IMG/VR virus record: IMGVR_UViG_3300042321_001208
Location: 1 to 21,724 of that record
DNA: 21,724 nt
Origin: a virus
Reading direction: 5' to 3' (one strand)
The position numbers were made by a program, and so were the translations under genes. Positions 7,734-14,203 of this stretch are shown here, piece by piece; position 1 is the stretch's first letter, and every line of letters begins with the position of its first letter. The notes below the pieces were generated by a model. It was not told where the DNA came from. It searched no databases and was given only the letters and a program-made list of their open reading frames with translations.

Positions 7734-9600
7734 ACAGCTTTACGTCAAGTCGAACGGTCAGTGGGTTGCTGCGCTCGGCGGCGGCACGGCGGTCGCTGAC
7801 GGCCTTGCGACAGAGCAGTTCGTCACCGACGCCATCGCGGCCATCCCGGCTGCCGATCTGGCGCAGTACGTCACGATCACCGACCTGAACGACGCCCTCG
7901 CCGGGATTCCCGCCAACGCCATCGCAGTCCACGAAGGCGTGCCCCCGCAGCCATCCGCCCCGATCCCGCAGGCGCTGGAGGATGCGTTCGCGGACTACGA
8001 GGACGGCCTGCACTTCTTTAAGGGCGCCGGTGCCCTGGTGACCCTGGTTCGCCAGCAATACCAGACCACCATCGTCATCAACGGCGCCAACAAGTCCGTA
8101 GCCAAGATCGTCAAGAGCGAGGCGGGGCTGCCCACCCCGCAAAACCCGTCCCTGCTTGTCCAGCAAGAGCCTGACGGCAAGTGGATGAAGTTGACCTCCG
8201 ACAAGCTCGACCAGCCGTTTGGCCCGCCGCAGATGGTGGACATCTTCGCGCTGACCGGCGGCACGGTCGATCTCTCCGGCTACTACACCAAGCCTGAAGT
8301 CGATGCGGCCATCGCCAGTGCTGCGACCGGCGGCACGGTAGACCTGTCGAGCTATGCCCTACTGGATAGCGTTTCGCAGGACATCACCGCCAATCTGATG
8401 AAGGCCCAGAGCTTCGTCTTCACCAAGTCTCAGACCTCGCTGGGCTTCGCCCGTTTCCCCGAGTACCCCAACGGCAAGCTGGGCATCGAGATCGGCGGCC
8501 CCGGCGGGGAACTCCAGTTCCTCGCCTATGTCTCTGACCTGTCGGCCTACGCCAAGCAGCAAGACAACAAGCAGAACCTGCTCGCCAAGGTAGTGACGGC
8601 AGAGGGCTACGGGTTCGGTGATGCCAGCGAGCCGCGAGTCGCCATCACCTACACAGACACGGGCGAGGGCTACGGTGAGCGGCTGGTGCTCGCAACCGGG
8701 GCATCCATCGACTACGTCGTGATGAAGACCGACCTCGATGAACTGAACGCCCTCCTGCCTCGCATCGAGAAGCTGGAGTCCAAGGCGGCGCCGACAGTCG
8801 ATCTCTCCGGCTACGTCACGTCGGTGGACGCCGAAGCTCGGTATGAAACCCTGGCGTCGGGCAATCTCCTGCGCGGACAGATGCAGGCGGTCTTCGACTC
8901 GATCTACACCCGCGTCGAGTCCGACGCCCGATACGCGGAGAAGGCAAAGACCTACACGAAGACCGAGTGCGACGGCAAGTTCCTCACGCTTGTGGACATC
9001 GATCAGTTCGCCTACCGGACTGACGTTTACACGCAGAAGCAGTGCGACGACCGCTTCATCCGAATCGACCAAGCGTTCAGCAAGACCGACTTCGACAACC
9101 AGATGGCGTTGATGCTGTACAGCAGGAAGCAGATTGATGACCGGATTGCGGCCATCAACCCGCTTGGCTCACCGTCGATCAACAATCCGGCTCTGGCCGA
9201 CTTTAAGAAGTCGGTGCTGGACGAGGTGAAGTTGATGCTTGTGGGTGGTACGAAAATGCCGCCGCCCGATATTGATTGGACATGGATGGTGCGCATGGAT
9301 GGGGCGAGGGAGTCTGTCTCTACCGAGATTCAGGCAAGGATGATCGGTGGGTTCATTGAACTCAAGGGCACCCTGTCATTCGGCGCTGGCAGCGGCTCGT
9401 GGGTGCCGCTGCGACTTCCCCCACAGTTCCCGATGGCGGAACTTGATGCGAGCTATCCGCTTGCTATGCGGCTTGTGGGCACAGCGGTGACATACGGGTT
9501 CTGCTCGGTGAGCAGCAAGAGCCGAGACATCTCTTGCAGTCCCGGCGCACGATCAAGCGAGGCGACATTCTCGGGCATTCGATGGAAGGCGGCGTACTGA
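7723..9600 (+). CDS. Long tail fibre protein with YTKxExD-type repeats (paralogue 4)
   Basis: At 625 residues this is the longest fibre in the cluster. The head QLYVKSNGQWVAALGGG is a variant of the W-x-G-x-x-W motif. Along the shaft are VDLSGY (182), VDLSSY (206) and VDLSGY (359), then YTKTECDGKF (411) and YTQKQCDDRF (436), FSKTDFDNQM and YSRKQIDDRI, which are typical trimeric tail-fibre shaft units. The C-terminal domain from PPPDIDWTWM (about 514) to FSGIRWKAAY is the third member of the shared tip family. An exact 18-base repeat at 8266-8283 and 8797-8814 marks two shaft units. The ATG at 7723 lies in the end of the upstream gene. Likely the main host-recognition fibre, by size (inference). 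Confidence 0.8.
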   Translation: MCARQLYVKSNGQWVAALGGGTAVADGLATEQFVTDAIAAIPAADLAQYVTITDLNDALAGIPANAIAVHEGVPPQPSAPIPQALEDAFADYEDGLHFFKGAGALVTLVRQQYQTTIVINGANKSVAKIVKSEAGLPTPQNPSLLVQQEPDGKWMKLTSDKLDQPFGPPQMVDIFALTGGTVDLSGYYTKPEVDAAIASAATGGTVDLSSYALLDSVSQDITANLMKAQSFVFTKSQTSLGFARFPEYPNGKLGIEIGGPGGELQFLAYVSDLSAYAKQQDNKQNLLAKVVTAEGYGFGDASEPRVAITYTDTGEGYGERLVLATGASIDYVVMKTDLDELNALLPRIEKLESKAAPTVDLSGYVTSVDAEARYETLASGNLLRGQMQAVFDSIYTRVESDARYAEKAKTYTKTECDGKFLTLVDIDQFAYRTDVYTQKQCDDRFIRIDQAFSKTDFDNQMALMLYSRKQIDDRIAAINPLGSPSINNPALADFKKSVLDEVKLMLVGGTKMPPPDIDWTWMVRMDGARESVSTEIQARMIGGFIELKGTLSFGAGSGSWVPLRLPPQFPMAELDASYPLAMRLVGTAVTYGFCSVSSKSRDISCSPGARSSEATFSGIRWKAAY

Positions 9601-9622
9601 GATGAACGCACCCACCCAGGAC

Positions 9623-9630
9623 AGAGGAGA
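9623..9630 (+). promoter_or_regulatory. Shine-Dalgarno site that decides the start of the secreted protein
   Basis: The purine string agaggaga lies four bases before the ATG at 9635, whereas the in-frame ATG at 9602 has no such site. Starting at 9635 also places a classic signal peptide exactly at the N-terminus. Confidence 0.65.
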
Positions 9631-9634
9631 TTCC

Positions 9635-10327
9635 ATGAAGCTCCAGAAAGCCGCAGCAGTGCTGTTCGCATTCGTCCTGTCCCTTGCAGGGGGCGAGGGC
9701 CGGGCCCACGCAGGCACCATCGATGTCTTCCGATTCGACTTTGAAAACGCAAGCGCCGGGGCGCTGACCGCACAGGCCAGCTATCTCTACGACGGGGTGA
9801 GCGCGACGTGGAACACCCCCAACAAAGGGATCGAGAACCTGGGGTCGCCGCTGGGGAATGCCGGGCTGATCCAGTATTTCAGCACCTCGACCTACCAGAG
9901 CATCACGTTCACCACGGCCACCGCCCTGGACAGCATCAGCCTGTCTTTCACCTATCAGGGGAATACCAACCAATACCCCACCTTCCCGTCCTATCAAGTG
10001 AGCGCCCTTCTTGATGGGAGTTCACTTGGGACGTTCACCAATAGCGAATCGAATGTCCCTTTTACCGTGACGCTGGATGGGCCGGGACTACTGGAAGCGG
10101 GCAGCCATACGATCCAGTGGATTGCTCCGACCTTCACGGAGGGGGTCAACAGCGGCACTGAATACATGGCTTTGGACAACGTCGTCCTGACCGCCGAAGC
10201 TCCGGTGGCCGCCGTACCCGAGATCGACCCGGCGTCGACAGGCTCGGTGCTGGCGATGCTGGCTGGAGTGCTGGGCTATATCGAGAAGCGCCGCCAGCGG
10301 GCGGGAGGGAAGCAATGGCGAGCCTGA
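9635..10327 (+). CDS. Secreted beta-rich protein with PEP-CTERM-type C-terminal sorting signal
   Basis: With the start at 9635 the protein is 230 residues. Residues 1-26 form a classic Sec signal peptide: MKLQK, a hydrophobic core AAAVLFAFVLSLAGG, and likely cleavage after AHA. The body (27-190) is rich in Ser, Thr and Gly beta strands and looks like a carbohydrate-binding or jelly-roll sandwich. The C-terminus is tripartite: VPEIDP (about 194-199), a short hydrophobic helix GSVLAMLAGVLGYI, then the basic cluster EKRRQR. This is the form of PEP-CTERM signals, which are recognised by exosortase for cell-surface or matrix delivery in Gram-negative-type bacteria. I recall the PEIDP version from planctomycetes. 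No exosortase is in the window, so it would use the host's. It sits between two fibre genes and overlaps the next start by 13 bases. The function could be surface blocking of a receptor (inference). Confidence 0.75.
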   Translation: MKLQKAAAVLFAFVLSLAGGEGRAHAGTIDVFRFDFENASAGALTAQASYLYDGVSATWNTPNKGIENLGSPLGNAGLIQYFSTSTYQSITFTTATALDSISLSFTYQGNTNQYPTFPSYQVSALLDGSSLGTFTNSESNVPFTVTLDGPGLLEAGSHTIQWIAPTFTEGVNSGTEYMALDNVVLTAEAPVAAVPEIDPASTGSVLAMLAGVLGYIEKRRQRAGGKQWRA

Positions 10328-10545
10328 GCTATTGGGACGGTGCCCGGTGGGCGCCGATCACGTCCGCGGGAACTGGCGCTGGCCCGCAGGGGCCAGCTGG
10401 CGCCGACGGGCAGTCTGTCTCAGTGTTTGTTCAAGGCACGCAGCCGGTCGCGAAGCGCGAGGGCGATGTCTGGATCGATGACGGGTCGCCGCGAGTGAGG
10501 CACATATCAGAACTGGCCGAAGTGAAGACCATCAGTGACATCTAA
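10315..10545 (+). CDS. Short collagen-like fibre protein (paralogue 5)
   Basis: This 76-residue protein consists of family modules only: the head LSYWDGARWAPIT, a short Gly-X-Y tract (GPQGPAGADG), and the segment VAKREGDVWIDDG, the counterpart of GDLWLxP in its neighbours. It ends after a short charged segment (ELAEVKTISDI), so it has no tip domain. The ribosome site gggaggg (10303-10309) lies within the preceding gene. It may be a minimal fibre base or adapter, or a remnant left after loss of a C-terminal domain. The intact short reading frame and its ribosome site favour a real gene. Confidence 0.65.
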   Translation: MASLSYWDGARWAPITSAGTGAGPQGPAGADGQSVSVFVQGTQPVAKREGDVWIDDGSPRVRHISELAEVKTISDI

Positions 10546-10559
10546 CGAAAGGGACTGTC

Positions 10560-11393
10560 ATGGCTGACGTGAGGATTTGGACGGGAACGGAGTGGATCAG
10601 CATCGTCGGGCCGCAGGGCCCCGCGGGCGCGGACGGTGCGGACGGCGCCGACGGTGCAGCAGGCGCCGACGGCACGAACGTATCTGTCGAGGTGGGCACG
10701 GTCACGACCGGAGCGCCGAACACTCAGGTGTCGGTGACTGACGTGTCGGCCGACCCGACCAAGGTCGTGCTCGCGTTCTCGATCCCGGCAGGCGCGCCGG
10801 GCGCAGACGGTGCGGACGGTGCTGATGGCGCCGACGGCGCCCCGGGCGCGGACGGCCAGGACGGCAAGGACGGCGTCGACGGGAAAGACGGCAGCGGCGT
10901 GACGATCCAGCCGCCCTCGGCAACGTGGCCGCCAGCTGGCACACCGACCGACGGCTCGATGTACATCGTCCCCGATCCGGTTCCCGCCGGCTATCCGGCC
11001 GGCTCGAACCCCGGAGACGGTCTCGTCTACGCGGGCGGCAGCTACACCAACGTCGGCCCGATCCGTGGCCCGAAGGGTGACACGGGTGCCGACGGCGCGG
11101 CTGGCGCCGACGGCGTGGCGGGCGCGGACGGTGCGGACGGCGCGCCGGGTGCGGCTGCCACCGTGATGGCGGGGTCGGTGACGCTCGGTGCTGTCGGCTC
11201 GACGCCGGTCGTGACCAACTCGGGTACGACCGATGCGGCCGTGTTCGACTTCACTCTCCCGGCCGCCAAGGACGGGGTGGACGGCGCCGACGGCGCAGAC
11301 GGCCAGGACGGCGAGAACGCCGAGGTCTACAAGCAGCTGGACACTCCGACGGCGCAGCGCGTCGGCGCCCTCTGGCTGGTGATGGCCCCGTAG
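10560..11393 (+). CDS. Collagen-like tail fibre protein (paralogue 6)
   Basis: This 277-residue protein has the head VRIWTGTEWISIVG, then four Gly-X-Y tracts (residues about 17-38, 78-112, 170-198 and 238-252) rich in Gly-Ala-Asp. These are separated by two copies of a beta module (about 41-77 and 201-237) of the pattern V-x-x-G-[TS]-V-T-x-G...V-x-[VL]-x-F-[ST]-[IL]-P, which is common between collagen tracts in phage fibres. It ends with QRVGALWLVMAP, a terminal copy of the recurrent G-x-LW motif. Acidic Gly-X-Asp tracts form stable triple helices in phage and bacterial collagen-like proteins (known). There is a clear ribosome site (aaaggga, 10547-10553). Because it lacks a large globular tip, it is likely a shaft or spacer fibre. 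Confidence 0.8.
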   Translation: MADVRIWTGTEWISIVGPQGPAGADGADGADGAAGADGTNVSVEVGTVTTGAPNTQVSVTDVSADPTKVVLAFSIPAGAPGADGADGADGADGAPGADGQDGKDGVDGKDGSGVTIQPPSATWPPAGTPTDGSMYIVPDPVPAGYPAGSNPGDGLVYAGGSYTNVGPIRGPKGDTGADGAAGADGVAGADGADGAPGAAATVMAGSVTLGAVGSTPVVTNSGTTDAAVFDFTLPAAKDGVDGADGADGQDGENAEVYKQLDTPTAQRVGALWLVMAP

Positions 11394-11416
11394 TCTGATT
11401 CCCACCCGAGCGCAGC

Positions 11417-11441
11417 GGGGGCCGGCAATCTGGCCGCCCCC
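11417..11441 (+). other. GC-rich hairpin between fibre genes
   Basis: GGGGG (11417-11421) pairs with CCCCC (11437-11441), and the stem extends by C-G and GGC/GCC with one bulged C, enclosing the loop aatctg. No T-run follows, so it is not a standard intrinsic terminator. It ends five bases before the ribosome site of the next gene and may set relative expression or act as a processing or attenuation element. Confidence 0.4.
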
Positions 11442-11455
11442 TCATGGAGAAAAGC

Positions 11456-12706
11456 ATGGACGACGTGAAGGTCTGGACAGGCAGCAGCTGGGAGAGCATC
11501 AAGGGCCCGAAGGGTGACCCCGGCGCCGCCGGCCCTACCGAGGTCTCCTCGGATGCGGGCAACGCGACTCGCATCGGCAGCGACGGCAAGGTCTACACGG
11601 GCGTGGCGAACGTGCCGTTCAACATCGCCACCGTCGCTAGCGGCATGGACGGCGTCGGCATCTACGTCGACCAGACGAAGATTCCTGGCTGGGATGGCCT
11701 CGTCTCCGCCGATCCAGACAACGCCATCACTGCCGGCTCCGACCAGAAGCCATACATCAACCAGACGCTTCTCGACGCTCGGTACGTTCTCGCCAACGGC
11801 GACACGATGACCGGCCCGCTGGCGATCTCGTACTCGCCCAAAGCCGGAGAGGTGGCGCTCAAGGTCGAGGGCGGCATCACCGCCGTCGGCGATCTCGAAG
11901 TCGGCGGCAGCATCACGAGCACCGGCGCTGCGCACTCGTTTGCGGCGGGCTCGATCAACGTCTCGGCCATCGGCGGCCTCACGGCTGCCCTCGACCCCCG
12001 GTACGTCAACGTCACGGGCGACACGATGACCGGCCCCCTGGCGATTTCCGCCGGCGCCGGATCGTCTTCTGTGTCGCTGTCGGTCGGATCGGCTGGGTGG
12101 TCGGCATACGTTTCAGACACCGGACACTACGGCCTGCGCAACACCGCAGCCGGTCGAAACGACATGGTGGTCGACGCGGCTGGGAATGTCACGTTCCGCC
12201 GCGAGGCCGTCAACGCTGATGCGGTAGCGCCTCGTGGCGTTGTCGTGCTTGCGCCCGACGAGTGGTATCGAAAGCTGACGCACGACGATTGCCACCGCTT
12301 CATCTACCTGAACTCCGATGATAAAAACCCAGTCGAACCGCCTCTCGTTGCCGACGATGCCCCAGTCGTATGTTTTTTGGTCGCTGAACTGCCTGACGCG
12401 GCCAGCCCGATCCCCATCGGCTCGACTATCGTCCTGCTGTGGGTCGGTGGCGGTTGTATTCATGTGCGCGTTCCGACGGGTGTATCAGCGTTGGCTTACG
12501 GCAAACTCGACAAGGAATTTTCAACCTTTGGGCAGTGTTTCATCGACAAGCCGTCGCAACTAGCGGGCGTATTCACACCGCAGTTTTTCCCCACGCGGAT
12601 CACATTCACGAAAGTGGCGGAGGATTTTTGGTTCGTGGAGTCGCCAGCGCCAATCGTATTTTCACCCGAATACCTTCCCAAAAAGGACGACACGGATGGC
12701 GAATGA
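11456..12706 (+). CDS. Tail fibre/spike protein with GDTMTGPL repeats (paralogue 7)
   Basis: This 416-residue protein uses the ATG at 11456, preceded five bases earlier by ggaga (11446-11450); an ATG at 11444 would add four residues. Seen: the head VKVWTGSSWESIKG, a short collagen tract GPKGDPGAAGP, and two shaft units containing RYV..GDTMTGPLAIS, the common tail-fibre motif. Next comes a segment like NTAAGRNDMVVDAAGNVTFRR split over a loop, and a C-terminal domain from about residue 265 (RFIYLNSDD, IVLLWVGGGCIHVRV, FWFVES) not related to the other tips here. DNA for that last part is clearly less GC-rich than its surroundings, suggesting acquisition of the tip domain from another source. It overlaps the next small gene. 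Confidence 0.78.
   Translation: MDDVKVWTGSSWESIKGPKGDPGAAGPTEVSSDAGNATRIGSDGKVYTGVANVPFNIATVASGMDGVGIYVDQTKIPGWDGLVSADPDNAITAGSDQKPYINQTLLDARYVLANGDTMTGPLAISYSPKAGEVALKVEGGITAVGDLEVGGSITSTGAAHSFAAGSINVSAIGGLTAALDPRYVNVTGDTMTGPLAISAGAGSSSVSLSVGSAGWSAYVSDTGHYGLRNTAAGRNDMVVDAAGNVTFRREAVNADAVAPRGVVVLAPDEWYRKLTHDDCHRFIYLNSDDKNPVEPPLVADDAPVVCFLVAELPDAASPIPIGSTIVLLWVGGGCIHVRVPTGVSALAYGKLDKEFSTFGQCFIDKPSQLAGVFTPQFFPTRITFTKVAEDFWFVESPAPIVFSPEYLPKKDDTDGE
11798..12045 (+). repeat. Duplicated GDTMTGPL fibre unit
   Basis: The 29 bases at 11798-11826 recur at 12017-12045 with a single difference. Similarity extends upstream into LD[AP]RYV. The high DNA identity in a diverged protein suggests recent duplication or recombination hot-spot use; the motif itself is widespread in phage fibres. 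Confidence 0.8.
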
Positions 12707-12848
12707 TCAGATGACACCGGAGCAGAAATTGCGACTTAGGGCGGCGCTGTCGGCGGCCACGGCGGCGACGTTGGAGAAAGAGCGCATCGTGCGCGCCTCT
12801 ATTGCCATTGCTCCTACACCTGCGCCGTCGCCGCAAGCCGAGAAGTAG
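12696..12848 (+). CDS. Small Ala-rich protein (50 residues), unknown
   Basis: The ATG at 12696 lies inside the end of the fibre gene and is preceded by aaagga (12682-12687). The product starts MANDQMTPEQKLRLRAALSA, probably one helix (residues 7-36), followed by a Pro-rich end (APTPAPSPQAEK). Short genes of this kind directly behind a fibre gene are often fibre assembly factors, but there is no sequence evidence for that here. The reading frame fits the operon style, with overlapping start and ribosome site. Confidence 0.5.
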   Translation: MANDQMTPEQKLRLRAALSAATAATLEKERIVRASIAIAPTPAPSPQAEK

Positions 12849-12884
12849 ATGCCGCTGCCGCGTGCCGCGCGACACCGAAAACAC

Positions 12885-12921
12885 TTAGGCTGAACTCTCG
12901 GCCACCTGTACACTAGAACAG
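12885..12921 (+). promoter_or_regulatory. Possible promoter with overlapping dyad in the 92-base gap
   Basis: The gap 12849-12940 is the largest in the window. TTAGGC (12885-12890) and TACACT (12909-12914) are spaced 18 bases and weakly resemble -35/-10 boxes. The -10-like box lies inside an inverted repeat CTGTaC-acta-GaACAG (12906-12921) that looks like a small operator. It stands directly before the neck/tail gene block, a sensible place for a late promoter. It could equally be chance in a short gap. Confidence 0.3.
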
Positions 12922-12940
12922 TATCCACGGAGAGACTCCC

Positions 12941-13903
12941 ATGAGCATGTTTACGCTCGCCGCGCAAGACGCGATGGAATACCTGATGCAGACCTCGGGC
13001 GGGGGCTCGCAGGATCAGGAGCACCGTGTTCTCAGGGCCGCCCTGCACCACGCCTACCGGGACGTGTGCTCGATCAAGGACTGGCTGTGGCACATCAGCG
13101 AGGGGAACATCACGACGGTCGCCGGGGAGAACACCTATCTCCTTCCGGTCGACTGTAAGAACGTGGACGCGATCAGCCTCCCCGACCAGACCACGACGAC
13201 CTCCTACGTCACCCCAGCTGAGTGGCTGCGCCTGGAGCAGAACGATCTGACCCTCGGGTTCCCGGTGTGGTGGACGGTCTCCCGATCTACTGACCCGGCG
13301 AAGTACGACCGCTGGGTGCTGAAGATCGCCGGCCGACTTCCCGCCGGCACCTTCCTGCGTTTCACCTACCGCCGCACGCCGTCCCCGCTCTCTCTGATGG
13401 GATACGAGTCCTACTGCCGAACCGGGCAGGTGACCGTGACCGGCAATAAGGTGTACGGCACGAACGTCAACTTCCCGACCCGCTGCGAGGGCGCGATCTT
13501 CCGCGTCGGCACTCCGGCCAACGTGCCCGAGTCCCTGGCTGGGTTCTATCCGTACCTCGCGCAGAGCAAGATCGCCTCCCGCGACTCGTCCACGGAACTG
13601 ACCCTCGAAGACGACCTTGGCGCCTACCCGCTGTCGAAGTACGTCATCAGCGACCATCTGGACATGAGCAACCAGATGTACTCCGCGCTGCTCTCGGGCA
13701 CCGAGGTCTACCTCGCCCGCCTGATGGGCAAGAACGTCGAGGGCGCCACCGGCCTCTACCAGCGTGACCTGAAGTCGGCGATGGAGGGCGACGTGCTGGC
13801 CCCGATCTCGGGCCGCCGTGCGCCCTACGACCGGACGCCTGACAGCCCAGGCCCGAACTACGCGGGCAGCAACAGCTACGGCCCTGATGGCGGCACTGCC
13901 TGA
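12941..13903 (+). CDS. Head-tail adaptor/neck-like structural protein
   Basis: This 320-residue protein is soluble. The N-terminal part, with AYRDVCSIKDWLWH (residues 38-51), resembles the helical adaptor pattern in short-tailed phage structural proteins. A central beta domain contains LRFTYRRTPSPLSL and the unit GQVTVTGNKVYGTNVNFPTRCEGAIFRVG (in parts), like the 'GTVsVt...G.gT.f...vGa.iRf' module common in podovirus neck or upper-collar proteins. The C-terminus is a helix (SALLSGTEVYLARLMG) and a flexible Gly/Pro/Ser tail. Ribosome site ggagag (12929-12934). Followed after 11 bases by the 93-residue gene and then the nozzle-like gene, which fits a neck module. The call is from pattern memory; alternatives are another minor tail protein. 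Confidence 0.6.
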   Translation: MSMFTLAAQDAMEYLMQTSGGGSQDQEHRVLRAALHHAYRDVCSIKDWLWHISEGNITTVAGENTYLLPVDCKNVDAISLPDQTTTTSYVTPAEWLRLEQNDLTLGFPVWWTVSRSTDPAKYDRWVLKIAGRLPAGTFLRFTYRRTPSPLSLMGYESYCRTGQVTVTGNKVYGTNVNFPTRCEGAIFRVGTPANVPESLAGFYPYLAQSKIASRDSSTELTLEDDLGAYPLSKYVISDHLDMSNQMYSALLSGTEVYLARLMGKNVEGATGLYQRDLKSAMEGDVLAPISGRRAPYDRTPDSPGPNYAGSNSYGPDGGTA

Positions 13904-13914
13904 CAGGAGGCCGC

Positions 13915-14196
13915 ATGCTCCGTATAGCGCGATTCGGCGGGATCATAAGCAATTGCAGTTCTTACGCCGTGCCCCCGGGCGGGGCTGTGCAGCAGATCAA
14001 CCTGACCTGTCGTGTGCCCGGCCAGCTGACGAGCCGCGCCGGCATGGCGCAGGTGCAGTACGACAAAGAGATGAGGAGCGCGCCCGAGAAGCTGGTGACC
14101 CAGCTGTTCCCGACGCCGGGCGGCGTGGGCCGCGGTGACAAGCTGATCCTGATAGAGGAGGACGGCACCGTCCACCTCACCCAGAGCGTCTCGTGA
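13915..14196 (+). CDS. Small structural-type protein upstream of nozzle-like gene
   Basis: This 93-residue protein has an excellent ribosome site (caggagg, 13904-13910). The segment PPGGAVQQINLTCRVPGQLTSRAGM resembles the start of podovirus propeller/nozzle proteins, where a 'PPGG..xxxNL....PG.L..R.G' stretch precedes the blades. The rest (DKLILIEEDGTVHLTQSV) is beta-rich. It may be a separate N-terminal piece of the tail assembly encoded by the next gene, or a stand-alone minor tail protein. It ends seven bases before the GTG start of the 804-residue gene. Confidence 0.6.
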   Translation: MLRIARFGGIISNCSSYAVPPGGAVQQINLTCRVPGQLTSRAGMAQVQYDKEMRSAPEKLVTQLFPTPGGVGRGDKLILIEEDGTVHLTQSVS

Positions 14197-14203
14197 GGCT
14201 CCC

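Noticed and set aside
7723-9600. Possible diversity-generating retroelement target in the fibre genes
   Set aside because: No reverse transcriptase, no template repeat with A-specific differences; repeats here are ordinary fibre shaft units.
10542-11405. Minus-strand reading frame of 287 codons
   Set aside because: Complement of collagen-like Gly-Ala-Asp codons; its apparent repeats are a mirror of the sense repeats.
12707-13657. Minus-strand reading frame of 316 codons
   Set aside because: Opposes the adaptor-like gene, has no ribosome site that I can see, and would be the only minus-strand gene.
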